This document shows positions 22,248 to 32,286 of a stretch of 64,000 bases of DNA, in pieces. The notes under the pieces were generated by a model that ran no database searches, was not told the DNA's origin, and worked only from the letters and a program-made list of their open reading frames with translations. A program made the position numbers and the translations under genes. Source of the stretch: Mycocentrospora acerina (Eukaryota; Ascomycota; Dothideomycetes; Pleosporales); NCBI GenBank assembly GCA_022701365.1, contig JAKUHH010000389.1, forward strand, positions 310,001 to 374,000, written 5' to 3'. The stretch's first letter is position 1, and each line of letters opens with the position of its first letter.

Positions 22248-22958
22248 CTACTCGAGGTCGCCTGCGGAGCCCGACTCGGAGGGCGTCTTGCTGCCGCCGA
22301 CGGGGATGGAGGTGTCTACGGCGATCATCTCTGCGAGGATGTCGAGGACGGGCTGTGCGGGGAGGGAGGCGAGTTAGCGGCAGGGAGGAGGAGGGGGAGG
22401 GGGAGGGGAGGGACGCACCTTGGGGACCGTCTTGTCGTAGATGTTGATGAGCTCTCGTGGGTTGGGGTAGACCTTGAGGGCGCGGTAGAAGCACAGCGCG
22501 GCCTCGACGTTGTCTGCGCCTGTGGGGTGGGGAGTCAGTCAGCGGGTGTGGTAGTGTAGTAGGTGTGGTAGTGTAGTAGGTGTAGTGGTGCAGCAGGTGT
22601 AGTGGGTGCCATGGACGGCGGGGCAGGACTACACACCCTTCTGGACCATGCCCTCGCCCTGTGCCACCTCCTGCATAAAGTAGGCCTCGACCTCCTCGGG
22701 GTCCTTGGGGAAGCCCTCGTCGTTTGCGCGCGCGACGGCCTCGCGGATGGCGGCCTTTTGCTCCTTGCTCGAGGCCTCGGCCTCCTCCTTTGCGGCGCGC
22801 TCGGTGCGCTTGGACTCGCGCTTGAGCTGCTTGCGGAACTCGGGGTCGCTGCGGCGCTTGTGGTCAAAGTAGAGGGCGTATGCGAGGATGCCCGTGACGA
22901 CGGTGCCGACGCCGATGGCGGCAATGGTCGCTGGCTTGAGCGACGACGGGGTTGTCAT
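22248..22958 (-). CDS. TOM20: Mitochondrial import receptor subunit Tom20
   Basis: Minus-strand exons 22637-22958, 22419-22519 and 22248-22352 encode 175 residues. The N-terminus is a signal anchor: a Gly/Ala-rich hydrophobic helix at about residues 9-30 followed by a basic patch (FDHKRRSDPEFRKQLKRESKR), then a Lys/Glu-rich helix and the TPR-like receptor domain (EVEAYFMQEVAQGEG, ALCFYRALKVYPNPREL, NIYDKTVPKPVLDILAEMI in order). The protein sits in the outer membrane and binds presequences for the TOM complex. Length fits fungal Tom20. Intron 2 carries a G-rich tract on the plus strand (22383-22412), which is a polypyrimidine run in the transcript. Confidence 0.95.
22383..22412 (+). repeat. 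G-rich tract inside a TOM20 intron
   Basis: Runs of three to five G separated by A on the plus strand. In the minus-strand transcript it is a C/T tract upstream of the intron acceptor region, so it may simply be a polypyrimidine tract. Confidence 0.7.
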
Positions 22959-23247
22959 GGTGGCGGCGGCGGTGACGGTGGCGGGCGCGGGGGTGGGCGT
23001 GCGAGGCGGCGGTGGTGGTGATGGGAGTGTGTTTTTCGACGTCGCGGCACGGAATTAGCATGGCAGCACACGCCCACGCCAGCGCCAGACGCCAGTGCCA
23101 GCCGCCAAGCGCTTCCGGCGACGCGCTCTCCCGCTGCGCCTGGGAGCCGGGCCCGAGTGAGCTGCCGCCGTGCGCTGGCCTGCCTTCACCCTCACCCGCC
23201 CAGCCTGCCCTCACCCGCACCGCACCCTCGCCCTCACCCGCCCCGCC

Positions 23248-25490
23248 ATGTCGTCGGGCATCTCGCTGCGCAAGAAGCGCGGCGACAAGAAGCCCAAGAA
23301 TGTGCCCACCATCAGCGCCCCGCGCCAGATCAGCGCCCCCATGCCCGCCGCCGCCGGCCTCGCTGCGGCCACCATGTCGCGGCCCTCGAACGAGTCCAGC
23401 CGCTCGCGCACCCGCCAGGACGCGCCTGGCCCCGCGCCCCGCGAGAGGCCGCGCATGGGCGACAAGACGGCCGAGGCCGTCAAGAGGCGGTACTCGCAGA
23501 AGATCACGCAGGCGCCGGGCGACTTTGGCAGCGGGCCCATGCCGGACATGCCCCAGATCCCCATGCAGTACCGCGAGCGGGAGCCCTCGCGCGACGCCAG
23601 GCCCGACGGCCCTGACGCCCGTGGCCTGCGCCTGGACATGAAGGCGCTGCGAGACCCCAATCTGCGCGCCGAGCAGTGTGCGTAGCCTCCTACTATGTTG
23701 CATACATATACACACGTCCATGTGTATAGTGTATGCACGTGTTGTACACATGTTATATACATGTCATATACACGTTATACACACGTTACATACATGTCCA
23801 TGTGTATAGTGCATCCATTGACCCCCCACAGACGTCGCATCCGTCCTCGCAGACGCCTCCGAGGAAGACATCCGCCGCTACCAGGACGAGCTGCGCAGGG
23901 CCAAGCAGCGCACCTCGGTCGACCTGCAGAGCAACGTCTACCAGAACCGCACCCAGTTCATCAAGATCAGCAAGGAGGCCGAGAAGCTCAAGGGCGAGAT
24001 GCGCACCCTGCGCCAGCTCATGTCCGACCTGACCACCACCCTCGAGCAGACCGCCTCCGTCTCCAACAACACCAACGGCGACGTCGCGAGCAGCCGCAGG
24101 GACAAGCGCAGCTCCATTGGCGACCTGAACCAGATCCGCGCCGGCCAGCTGCAGCAGCTGTACCGAGACGTCGAGGGCTCGCAAAAGTACCTGCCGCCCA
24201 TCCCAGGACGCTACATTGTCTGGAAGTCGCGGAGGTGGTTCGAGCTCGACTCGGCCACCCTCAAGGCTAGACGCCGCGTGAGGCTGCTGCTGCTCAACGA
24301 CCACCTGCTTGTGGCCGTCGAGAAAAAGGCCCGCAACGACGTCGTCAGCCAGCGCGACAGGAGCCGGGCGGTTGTCGAGTACGTCGCTCAGCGATGCTTC
24401 CCACTGCAGGATGTCCAAGTGGCACGAGCCCCCGACAAGAACGCTGAGAGGATCATTGTCCGAGCTGGCGCCGAATCCTTCACCTACGATACCAAGATGG
24501 AAGACGCGGGAGACAAGACCACCTTCCTCTCCACGTTCCGAAAGACAAAAGACGACCTGCGCAAGAGCCAGGAAGCCGAGTTTGAGGAAAAAGACAAGGC
24601 CTTGGACGCTTACAACCACATGCTTTCTCGAGACCCCGCTCTTATGAAAAAGACTGATCTACTGGAGAACCTCTCCGACCCCACGCAAGAAACCAAGGGC
24701 CTCAACACATTCGTTGATGTAGACGGGCAGCAGCGTAACATTCGATGGGTAGAAGCCCAGCTGGATGAGCTGGACATTGAGATAGCTTTGCAGCACTTTG
24801 CCGAAGCAGTCGAAAAGGTGGAACGACTGAAAGTGCTAGCCAAAAGCATCAGGGGCAACGAAACCGTAAAAGTCATTGTCACGTTCAAGGTCAACGAGCG
24901 TTCGGCCAAACTAGCAAACATCCTCACGAAGCAGCTCATTGGGAACAACAACTGGCTCACCTCTGTGAGGCAAAACGTCGACTGGATAATCCGCTTAGGG
25001 TTTGAGGATCGCGCCCGCGAGGCCTATCTTGAAGCTCGTGGTAACCTTATCAAATCACGCTCACGGTAATTTTTCCCCCCATTCCTTGATCCTTTGAAAC
25101 CTCACTCACTGACACATCAACAGCCAATGCATCTTCGAAGGCAACCTTGCAGACTACATTTTCCAAACCTCGTACATCTACTTCATCATCATCAAAAACA
25201 CCGTCGACATGTTCCAGAAATGCTTCCCCCAGTCACTCATGTCTGCCTGCGTCAAGTGGGCCAAGGAGCACGTCGACCAGTTTAATATCTTGCTGAAGCG
25301 GCAGTTGAGCAGCGTCGATCAGGGAAGCAGAGTGTGGGAAGAGTGTCTGGAGGTGGTGAGGGAGCATGCGGCAATGCTGAAGCAGGTTGGACTAGACTTT
25401 TCAGAGCTGGTTGGACAGGGAATGGACGATGTTGAAGAGATGGGGGGAGCAAATAGTGTGAGGCCTGTGGGATTGGGTGTCACTGCTTAA
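23248..25490 (+). CDS. EXO84: Exocyst complex component Exo84
   Basis: Exons 23248-23677, 23832-25065 and 25124-25490 encode 676 residues, the usual fungal Exo84 length. The first 140 residues are basic, Pro/Arg-rich and disordered. The Vps51/Exo84-type coiled segment follows (EDIRRYQDELRRAK, then VYQNRTQFIKISKEAEKLKG), then a PH-like domain around residues 240-340 (GRYIVWKSRRWFELD, LLLLNDHLLVAVEKK) and the helical C-terminal cullin-like repeats. Exo84 is one of eight exocyst subunits that tether secretory vesicles at sites of polarised growth. The first intron is 154 nt, about three times the local average, and holds palindromic repeats. Start codon chosen at the MSSGISLRKKRG Met; it is 289 bp from the divergent TOM20 start. 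Confidence 0.94.
23695..23820 (+). repeat. Imperfect direct and inverted repeats in EXO84 intron 1
   Basis: A purine/pyrimidine-alternating stretch of TACATG, TATACAC and ACGT units. The phrase CGTCCATGTGTATAGTG-like occurs near both ends (about 23715 and 23796), and TACACACGTCCATGTGTA is a self-complementary hairpin. Confidence 0.7.
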
Positions 25491-26304
25491 TCTCTGGGCT
25501 AGCATCTGTCGATTCCCAACGTGTGTTGGTTGACCATGTTTCGTTCTTTTAGCAAGCGTTGATTGAGCGATGCGATGCGATGCGAGGCGTCTGGAACGCT
25601 GTCCGCTATTATGAAGTTGTGAATATATTCAGCCTCTCTTACTTATTCTTCGTTTCTGCACACCCTTCAACGTGTCAATGGTGTTGAAAAGGTTGAGAAG
25701 ACATCTATATGTCCTTGCCGTTTCACACACATCTACTACCCGTCTGTTGAAGTGAATGTAGCAGTGAGATTCATTCGAGTATTGATTGGATAGTCTGATA
25801 GGGAGCTATATATACATGATCATATCAGTAGTTCAGCTGTGTCACTTGATAGTCTATTCATATTTCAATACCATCACCCTGTCGACATACTCATCTCAGA
25901 CTGCCTTGTATTTTTCGTTTACAGGCTCCTATCCTCACCGCTACTACCCACGCCTACAAGACCTATCCAGACTTACTTTCACATTTTACTCTCCTATCCC
26001 TGCACAACCCTACGCTAAACATGTTAGTACGTCTGAGCAAGTCACTGCCCTGTATGAATCCGCTTTCACTTTGGTCTTGCAGGTGTCTATCTTATAGCCT
26101 TTATCTCTCACTTGTTTGCCTCCAACACACACCCCCTCTCTCTCTTTCTCTTTCGCTCTTCCTTAAGATCGTCACAACAAGACTCTTCAGTTTTCAATCC
26201 ATCCATCAATCAACACCCACAACCAAACACTCCACTCAAACCAACTCCTCCTCCTCCTCCTCCTCCTCCTCCTCCTCATCATCATCATCATCATCACCAC
26301 CACC
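25491..26304. other. Intergenic region and 5' leader of the Myb-like gene
   Basis: About 810 bp. The left part is EXO84 3' UTR; the right part is C/T-rich and ends in a trinucleotide repeat that runs right up to the Myb-like start codon. No other gene supported; small plus-strand frames here encode homopolymers made by the repeat. Confidence 0.6.
26245..26304 (+). repeat. CTC/ATC/ACC trinucleotide repeat abutting a start codon
   Basis: About ten CTC units, seven ATC units and three ACC units ending immediately before the ATG at 26305. Its three frames would give polyPro-polyHis, polySer or polyLeu-polyIle. Confidence 0.85.
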
Positions 26305-27458
26305 ATGCCCACCGAAGCAGAAAACATCCAATACCTCTACCTGATACTCACGCACGGCAGAACCCCCCAGGCAAGTCTACACCTTCACACCCTCCCTCCC
26401 ACTCATCTACACTCTTCCCAGAGTACACGTTAACAACATACAAACAAACAGATCGACTGGACTGCCGTCGGCAACGCGCTCAACCTCAAAAAAGGCGCAG
26501 TCACCAAACGCTGGTCCCGACTCAAGCAGGCTGTTGACAAGAATGAGGTGGTTCCTAGTGGCTCTACGTATCACTTTTTATGGCTGTGTGTCAAGTATGA
26601 TGGTCGTGAGAAGGTTTGTTCTTTATTTCCTCGTCTCTTACAATAATCATACACTATACTATGCATGACGGGACAAGAGAAGATGTTAACATCACTGATA
26701 GACTATGAACTGGGACGCCATTGCGGAACAGTGCGGCACCAAGCCTGGGGCGGCTAGTAAGCGGTATTCTCGCATGAAGCAGGCGTTTGAAAAGGGGGAT
26801 GCGCCGCCTGGTTCTCCTGCTTTAAAGGGGGTTGGGAGGGGAATTCCGACGAAGAAAACGGCTACTCCTAAGAAGAAGACGATGATGAAGGTCGAAGATG
26901 ATGGTGATGATGAAGAAGATGCTGACCCTGCTACACCAACTCCCACTCCCAAGCGTAAGCGCACACCTGCTACAAAGAAGGAGGAAGTTACCGCTATCAA
27001 ATACGAGGAAGACGAAGACGAAGACGAGAACGAAGATGAGGAGGAAGAGACGGAAGAAGAAGATGACAATGAAGAGGAACTCACCTCCCAACCCCCCACC
27101 GAAACAGACTCCGACTCCGAAGGCAACTCAGACTACGTCACGCCATCCAAGCGCCAAAAGATTTCACCCGCCTCCACCATCGAGATTGAAATCCCACTCG
27201 AAACAGACGTCTTCTTCGATGCTCCCGAGTATGGTGAGTTGGATGTCGTGGATGTCGTGGATGATGGTACGTTTCTTTTATTTTCTTCTCTTATTTTCCT
27301 TTCACTTCCCCAAGTTTCATGGTTAGTGCCACGCTGTTGTGTAACGAACTAGTGGATTTTCTAGTCTGTGCATAACAACTTTGAACTGTTCTATTCTCAG
27401 GAGTTTACTGATATTTTATTGAGCAGGTGTAAGTGAGTGGCTGAATGGTGACGTGTAG
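26305..27458 (+). CDS. Protein with two Myb-like DNA-binding repeats (3' end uncertain)
   Basis: Exons 26305-26370, 26452-26613 and 26702-27266 are well supported; a last exon 27427-27458 is my best guess (274 residues in total). Two related modules occur in tandem: IDWTAVGNALNLKKGAVTKRW-type sequence (residues 5-55) and MNWDAIAEQCGTKPGAASKRYSRMKQ (about 78-105), each with a preceding FLW or YLYLIL helix, as in the fungal Myb_DNA-bind_8 type. The C-terminal half is highly acidic with Lys-rich patches and Pro/Thr segments, like a nuclear regulator. The first intron looks like a GC-AG intron (CAG then gcaagt). The end of exon 3 and the 3' region are duplicated downstream around an N. DNA targets unknown. 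Confidence 0.75.
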
Positions 27459-27543
27459 CGAGGTTGGGATACTTGCTGGTGTTGGGCTTGAGGGGATGAG
27501 AAGCTACGTGGAGAGAAGGAGAGTCTAGTTGGATACATATGAG
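27084..27543 (+). repeat. First copy of a 460-bp direct duplication (probable assembly artefact)
   Basis: This copy ends exactly at the single N at 27544. It is identical to 27546-28005 apart from one base (A at 27166, C at 27628, a silent change in a Ser codon). It contains the end of the Myb-like coding sequence and its 3' flank. Confidence 0.95.
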
Positions 27544-27544
27544 N
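27544..27544. other. Single ambiguous base marking an assembly join
   Basis: The only N in the window. Its position at the exact boundary of two near-identical 460-bp segments marks a gap placeholder or forced join rather than a sequencing ambiguity. Confidence 0.9.
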
Positions 27545-27545
27545 C

Positions 27546-28005
27546 CCTCCCAACCCCCCACCGAAACAGACTCCGACTCCGAAGGCAACTCAGACTACGT
27601 CACGCCATCCAAGCGCCAAAAGATTTCCCCCGCCTCCACCATCGAGATTGAAATCCCACTCGAAACAGACGTCTTCTTCGATGCTCCCGAGTATGGTGAG
27701 TTGGATGTCGTGGATGTCGTGGATGATGGTACGTTTCTTTTATTTTCTTCTCTTATTTTCCTTTCACTTCCCCAAGTTTCATGGTTAGTGCCACGCTGTT
27801 GTGTAACGAACTAGTGGATTTTCTAGTCTGTGCATAACAACTTTGAACTGTTCTATTCTCAGGAGTTTACTGATATTTTATTGAGCAGGTGTAAGTGAGT
27901 GGCTGAATGGTGACGTGTAGCGAGGTTGGGATACTTGCTGGTGTTGGGCTTGAGGGGATGAGAAGCTACGTGGAGAGAAGGAGAGTCTAGTTGGATACAT
28001 ATGAG
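27546..28005 (+). repeat. Second copy of the 460-bp direct duplication
   Basis: Begins two bases after the N. The sequence continues normally beyond 28005, so this copy belongs to the contig on the right. The open frame 27549-27814 here is the copied end of the Myb-like gene, not a separate gene. Confidence 0.95.
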
Positions 28006-28334
28006 AAGGGAAGGTCAAGAATAAGACCGGCGGGGAAAAAGTACACGCCACTCTTGAGAATGCAGGCAGAAAAGGTGTGTTTGATTGCACTGCTGCTCAC
28101 ACACACATGCACGTTGGTAAACCAACAATACATGCGAGATTGGACTTGTCATACTGGCGTATTCTATTTCCTTGGATAGACAAAGCTCCCTGCATACTAG
28201 CTTATCTGATTCATCATTTTGAAAAAAAAATAATACTTAAGCACATCAACACACGACAATCGATTTAAAACATTCAATTCATTCAACATCATAAAGTCGA
28301 ATTAACGACAAATATCTACCACCCCCTCATCCAA
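28006..28334. other. Intergenic region, no gene supported
   Basis: About 330 bp between the duplicated segment and the 3' end of the quinone oxidoreductase gene. AT-rich toward the right, consistent with two 3' UTRs. Confidence 0.6.
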
Positions 28335-29616
28335 TCATGGCTTCAAAATCAACTTGCCCGTCGTCTTCCTACTCTCAATATCCTGCGTCGCACGCACAAT
28401 CTCCTCCAACGGATACACGTCGTGAATCCTCACATTGAGCCCATCCTTTTCGATAATCTTCCACAGCTCGTCGGCGTACTGCAGCAGCTCCTCGCGCGTG
28501 GCAATGTAGTTGAACAGCGTAGTACGGAGCAACTTTACGTTCTTTGCGGACAGACGCCTAATTTCCCCCCAATGTGTTAGCTTCTTCCACCAGAAAAAAA
28601 AATACACAGTAATGAATGCTAGGTGACCACTTACGCAAGATTGAAACCCGTAACAGGCCCAGACGCATTTCCAAAACTAACCATTGTGCCCTTTCTCCTC
28701 ACAACCGCCAAATTGCTATCAAACGTGTCCTTGCCCACGGAATCAAACACGGCGTGTACCCCCTCCCCACCCGTAATCTCCAGCACCTTCTTCACAAACA
28801 CATCCCTGTCTTCCTCGTGGTACTCCAACAGCACCTCTGCGCCATTCTCTTTCGCCAACGCCCGCTTCTCCTCTGTGCTCGCCGTTGCGATTGTTCGTGC
28901 ACCCACCGCCTTCAGCAACTGGCACAGCCAGAGTCCCACTCCGCCCGCCGCAGCAGTGACAAGTACCCAGTCGCCCTTTTGCACGGGGTACGCCTCGCGG
29001 ATGAGCGTCAGCGCAGTGAGGGCCTGCAGGAGGGCCGCGGCTGCAATCTTCGTGTCGATGGAGTCGGGGATCGGGATGGTGAGTTTGCCGTTCGCGGGCG
29101 TATATTCCGCGTATGCGTGTGTGCCCATGTAGACGACGCGGGACCCGATTTTGAGGTCGGAGGGTGCGTTGGGGCCGACGGCGACGACGGTGCCGCTCCC
29201 TTCGCGGCCGAGGATGTATGGGACTGCTGGGAGGGGGTACACTCCTGAGCGGAAGTAGCTGTTCGGTGTTAGTCTTTTGTAGTCTTTTTTCGTAGTTGGG
29301 AAGTAAGGTTGGATATGAGGGGGGAGTCGGCTCACGTGTCAATGTAGTTGATACCAATGTACTCGTTCTTGACCAGAACTTCGCCTTCCTTCAATTCAGG
29401 GACAGGCCAGTCGGTCTTGTACTGCAGGACCTCTGTGCCGCCCGTCTTCTCGACAATCACCGCTTTCATCGTTTTCGGGAGAGACGACATGTTTCTGAAT
29501 CCGATTGCTCTGGATTGGGGCTGGAAGTGGGAGTTGAATGAGATTAGTCTTGCAGATGCAATTGAGGGTCTTGTGAGTAGTCGAGCCGTCCGAGTAGCGT
29601 TTGAAGCCAAAGACAT
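28335..29616 (-). CDS. ZTA1: Zeta-crystallin-like NADPH:quinone oxidoreductase (MDR superfamily)
   Basis: Minus-strand exons 29336-29616, 28635-29258 and 28335-28557 encode 375 residues. The MDR fold shows in KAVIVEKTGGTEVLQY at the start of the catalytic domain, GREGSGTVVAVG, and the nucleotide-binding loop VTAAAGGVGLWLCQLLKAVGA. No structural or catalytic zinc ligands are evident, as expected for the quinone reductase branch. These enzymes reduce quinones with NADPH and also bind AU-rich RNA in yeast. The 48 residues before MKAVIV are Arg/Ser-rich and lack acids, so a mitochondrial presequence is likely; the Met of MSSLPKTMKAV (about 29490) would give a cytosolic form. Confidence 0.92.
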
Positions 29617-31172
29617 GAACCGGTAATGCTAAGAAGAGTGTGCTTATATGTACTTGGAGGGGGAGATGGGGCCATGTTTGTCGACGATTAATACCGGGCG
29701 TTAAATCCGAATCGCGTCATCTCATCCTCGGAATGCGCGGGGTAACGCGGAATGGCTTCCAAGAGCTGCGTCGGCAATTTTGAGAGTTCACCGGTATGTC
29801 CATAGTGTAAATGCTTGTGTTGCTTGTGTTGCTTGTCTTGGATACTCTTGTATTCTTTTGTATTTTGTAGCAATTTGACCTTTGAATCAACATCTACTGT
29901 AATTAAAACTAGATGGCTCATTTCAAAGTAAGGCTTGAATCTGTATTGATGGGTTGTAATTAGAAATCAAGACCTTCTTTGCTCTGGAAAATATATATCT
30001 CATCCCAATATACATGCATACCATACGATTTAGCCAGACAAACCTCATCCCTGCATTCTATCACATGATACCCACCTTACTTTGGCAACCCACTCTCAAC
30101 GCTGACAAAGAGGATACTGATTAACAATTGCTCTTAAACCCGAATGACTCCTCTTACGCCATCTCGCGGTAGCCAGTAAACTTGGATGATGGCTAAGACT
30201 TCCTAAATTCATGGGCGTAGCATAATCGCCAAGCTTTTGACCGTGACAGTTTTTTTACACATGCTCTGTAGGTTTAATAGAATCTTATGAATTGTAGACA
30301 TAAAACGATGTTATAGCCATCTATGGCTGCTGCGAAGAAATCACAGTGCAAACGCCTAGTTACAAACCCTACGAAATCATGGACGTGTACCGAGAAAAAT
30401 ATCAGTGTTTCGTTCAACTTGAGTGGTACTGCTTTGAATGTAATCTACGAAATACTTAGCTCGAAGCTAGGGACATACATAATAGGCCTCAAAGTGTCGA
30501 AATTCCAAATATGCTTCCCTGGCAGCTATTACACAGTCGCTGGCGCCAGATGGGAGATGACCAGACTGATAGATTTCGAGCAACACATTGTGCCACTGCG
30601 GTAGCCAGACTTCAAAGATGGGTCAGATTCTCCGCTGGTGTAAACATCATGTAGATGTGTTGGCTGATGCGGGATATGGTTTGGAAATGCTTCCATTCCG
30701 TTTACAACAACCGAGTTTTCAGTAGATAGAGGCAATCTACAGTTTGACGTCCGTGAGGAGATCGACCACTGAGAGGCCGAAGCAAGAGAGTTGCGCCTTG
30801 AAGTTGGAGTCCGGATCTAATCAGAGACAAGTGTTGACTGAATGTCTCTCATTTAAGATTGGTGTTTTCGTCGTAGTGATTTGAGCGAGCTTGTAGTGAA
30901 ACGGCGCAGAATGGTTGCAGACCGTTCATAAGATTCCACTCTGCTTTCCCTCCACTAGATTGAGAAGAGAATTGTGACCCCAGATATCAACAGATCTTAG
31001 AGTCTACTTCTTTACGAAGCTGATTTTGTGGCTCGTTCCTCAGTCCTGCCCGCTTTTCCAAGAGTGCTTGCAACACTATTGCCCTTGTGTGTAGTGTAGG
31101 CTAACCGCCCACTGATTTTTTTTTAAAGCATAATCCATATCAGATCAACTGCGAGAAGCTCTCTCTGTTTCG
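29617..31172. other. Intergenic region, no gene supported
   Basis: About 1.55 kb, AT-rich between 29900 and 30400. Short frames at 29688-29921 (minus) and 30323-30604 (plus) lack recognisable homology. The right end includes the 3' UTR of POP5. Confidence 0.55.
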
Positions 31173-31777
31173 CTATTCACTCATGTCTTCGCTCTCGTCA
31201 CCATCATCGACTTGTGCCAACACATCAATCTCTCTCTGCTTATCCACCGACTTCTGCACTGACTGAAGCATAGGATGATTGAATCCCCCACCAGACACTT
31301 TTGCCGCCTTTCTGATAATCTGTTGCGATCGTTTAATGACCTCCTCTTCTGCCTTCTTAATTGTTCCGCTCACTCTAACTACTCTGATTACAACTGGCAA
31401 ATCCACGGGTCTCGGTAGTCGCGTGACAAAGGTGAGCGCCGCCCATACCATTTCATAGTGATCGCGGGGGCATCGAATTATTGCTGTCGAAGTAGAAGGA
31501 GACCAGTAGTTGACTGTGCGATTGTTACTAACAATCTCGAATGAGAAGAGCTATAATAAGACGTACTTTTGAGTCCACCAGATATCATGCCCATCCCATA
31601 GTCTCCATAAAGCTCCGACACTCCATCTCGTATGAGTCGTACAAGTATTCCTTGATGGAACGAATCGGGTGTTGGTGAATAGGTTTGGACTAGATCCGGA
31701 AGGCTTTCCTTACTCCTAGGAGCGGGTTCTGGGTAGAGAACATTCACCACCAAGTAGCGAAATTTGACGCGGACCAT
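31173..31777 (-). CDS. POP5: RNase P/MRP protein subunit Pop5
   Basis: Minus-strand exons 31567-31777 and 31173-31513 give 183 residues. The protein starts MVRVKFRYLVVNVLYPEP, has GILVRLIRDGVSELYGDYGMGMISGG as its central part and, after the intron, SPTSTAIIRCPRDHYEMVWAALTF-like sequence (INYWSPSTSTAIIRC), which are the standard Pop5/Rpp14 features. The splice at 31514-31566 restores the family reading frame; reading through the intron gives an unrelated stop. Pop5 supports processing of tRNA 5' ends (RNase P) and rRNA (RNase MRP) in the nucleus. The last 35 residues are an acidic tail, a fungal extension. Divergent from the VAMP7-type gene. Confidence 0.93.
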
Positions 31778-32286
31778 ATTGAAGGTAAACCAGCTGAGAA
31801 TCCTGTGCAAAATCTTGTACGCGCTTAAACGCGTCGTGATTTGCAGTAGGTAAAGTCGTGGAAGGTTGTGGTGTTTGAGGCCAAATTCGGCGTGCAATAC
31901 TGGCGTGAGAGCTGGCGGCCACGAGAAATACCTGATTATATCGCGACTTGGTTCGTCAAGTGAGTGAATGGTTTGAATGAATTGTGAAGTCGCAAATTCA
32001 ACACTCTATCGATATGACATCTGCGACCGAGGCCGTGCATCCCTGTATAAGCTAGTATGAATATGGCCTAGATTCATGTGCATGACGAAAGACAGCATCC
32101 CCAGCTTTCCTGCCCTGCCTAAACAAACCTCCGCTCAACCACGACCCAAGGCGCTTTCACAACACACTTGGCTCTCACCTGTCGCCTCCCAGTCACACAC
32201 GTCGCATAGATCTCGTGAGCGCAGCTCATACTTCCAGGCGAATCTTCTCTTCAGCAGAGCGATCAACTACCATCACCGCCTCCAAA
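31778..32286. other. Divergent promoter region POP5/VAMP7-type SNARE
   Basis: A 509-bp segment between two start codons on opposite strands. The right 200 bp are C/A-rich as in fungal 5' leaders. The open frame upstream of POP5 on the minus strand (to 31922) does not look conserved. Confidence 0.5.

Noticed and set aside
22864..23751. 295-codon minus-strand open frame
   Set aside because: Antisense to EXO84 exon 1 and overlapping TOM20; composition (Gly/Ala/Arg) reflects GC-rich codons of the real gene on the other strand.
23786..24619. 277-codon minus-strand open frame
   Set aside because: Entirely antisense to the EXO84 second exon, no recognisable domain.
27549..27814. Apparent second gene copy after the N
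   Set aside because: It is the duplicated end of the Myb-like gene, an assembly artefact, and has no start of its own.
29688..29921. 77-codon minus-strand open frame
   Set aside because: The last 35 residues look protein-like, but there is no start context, no splice partner and no recognised homologue.
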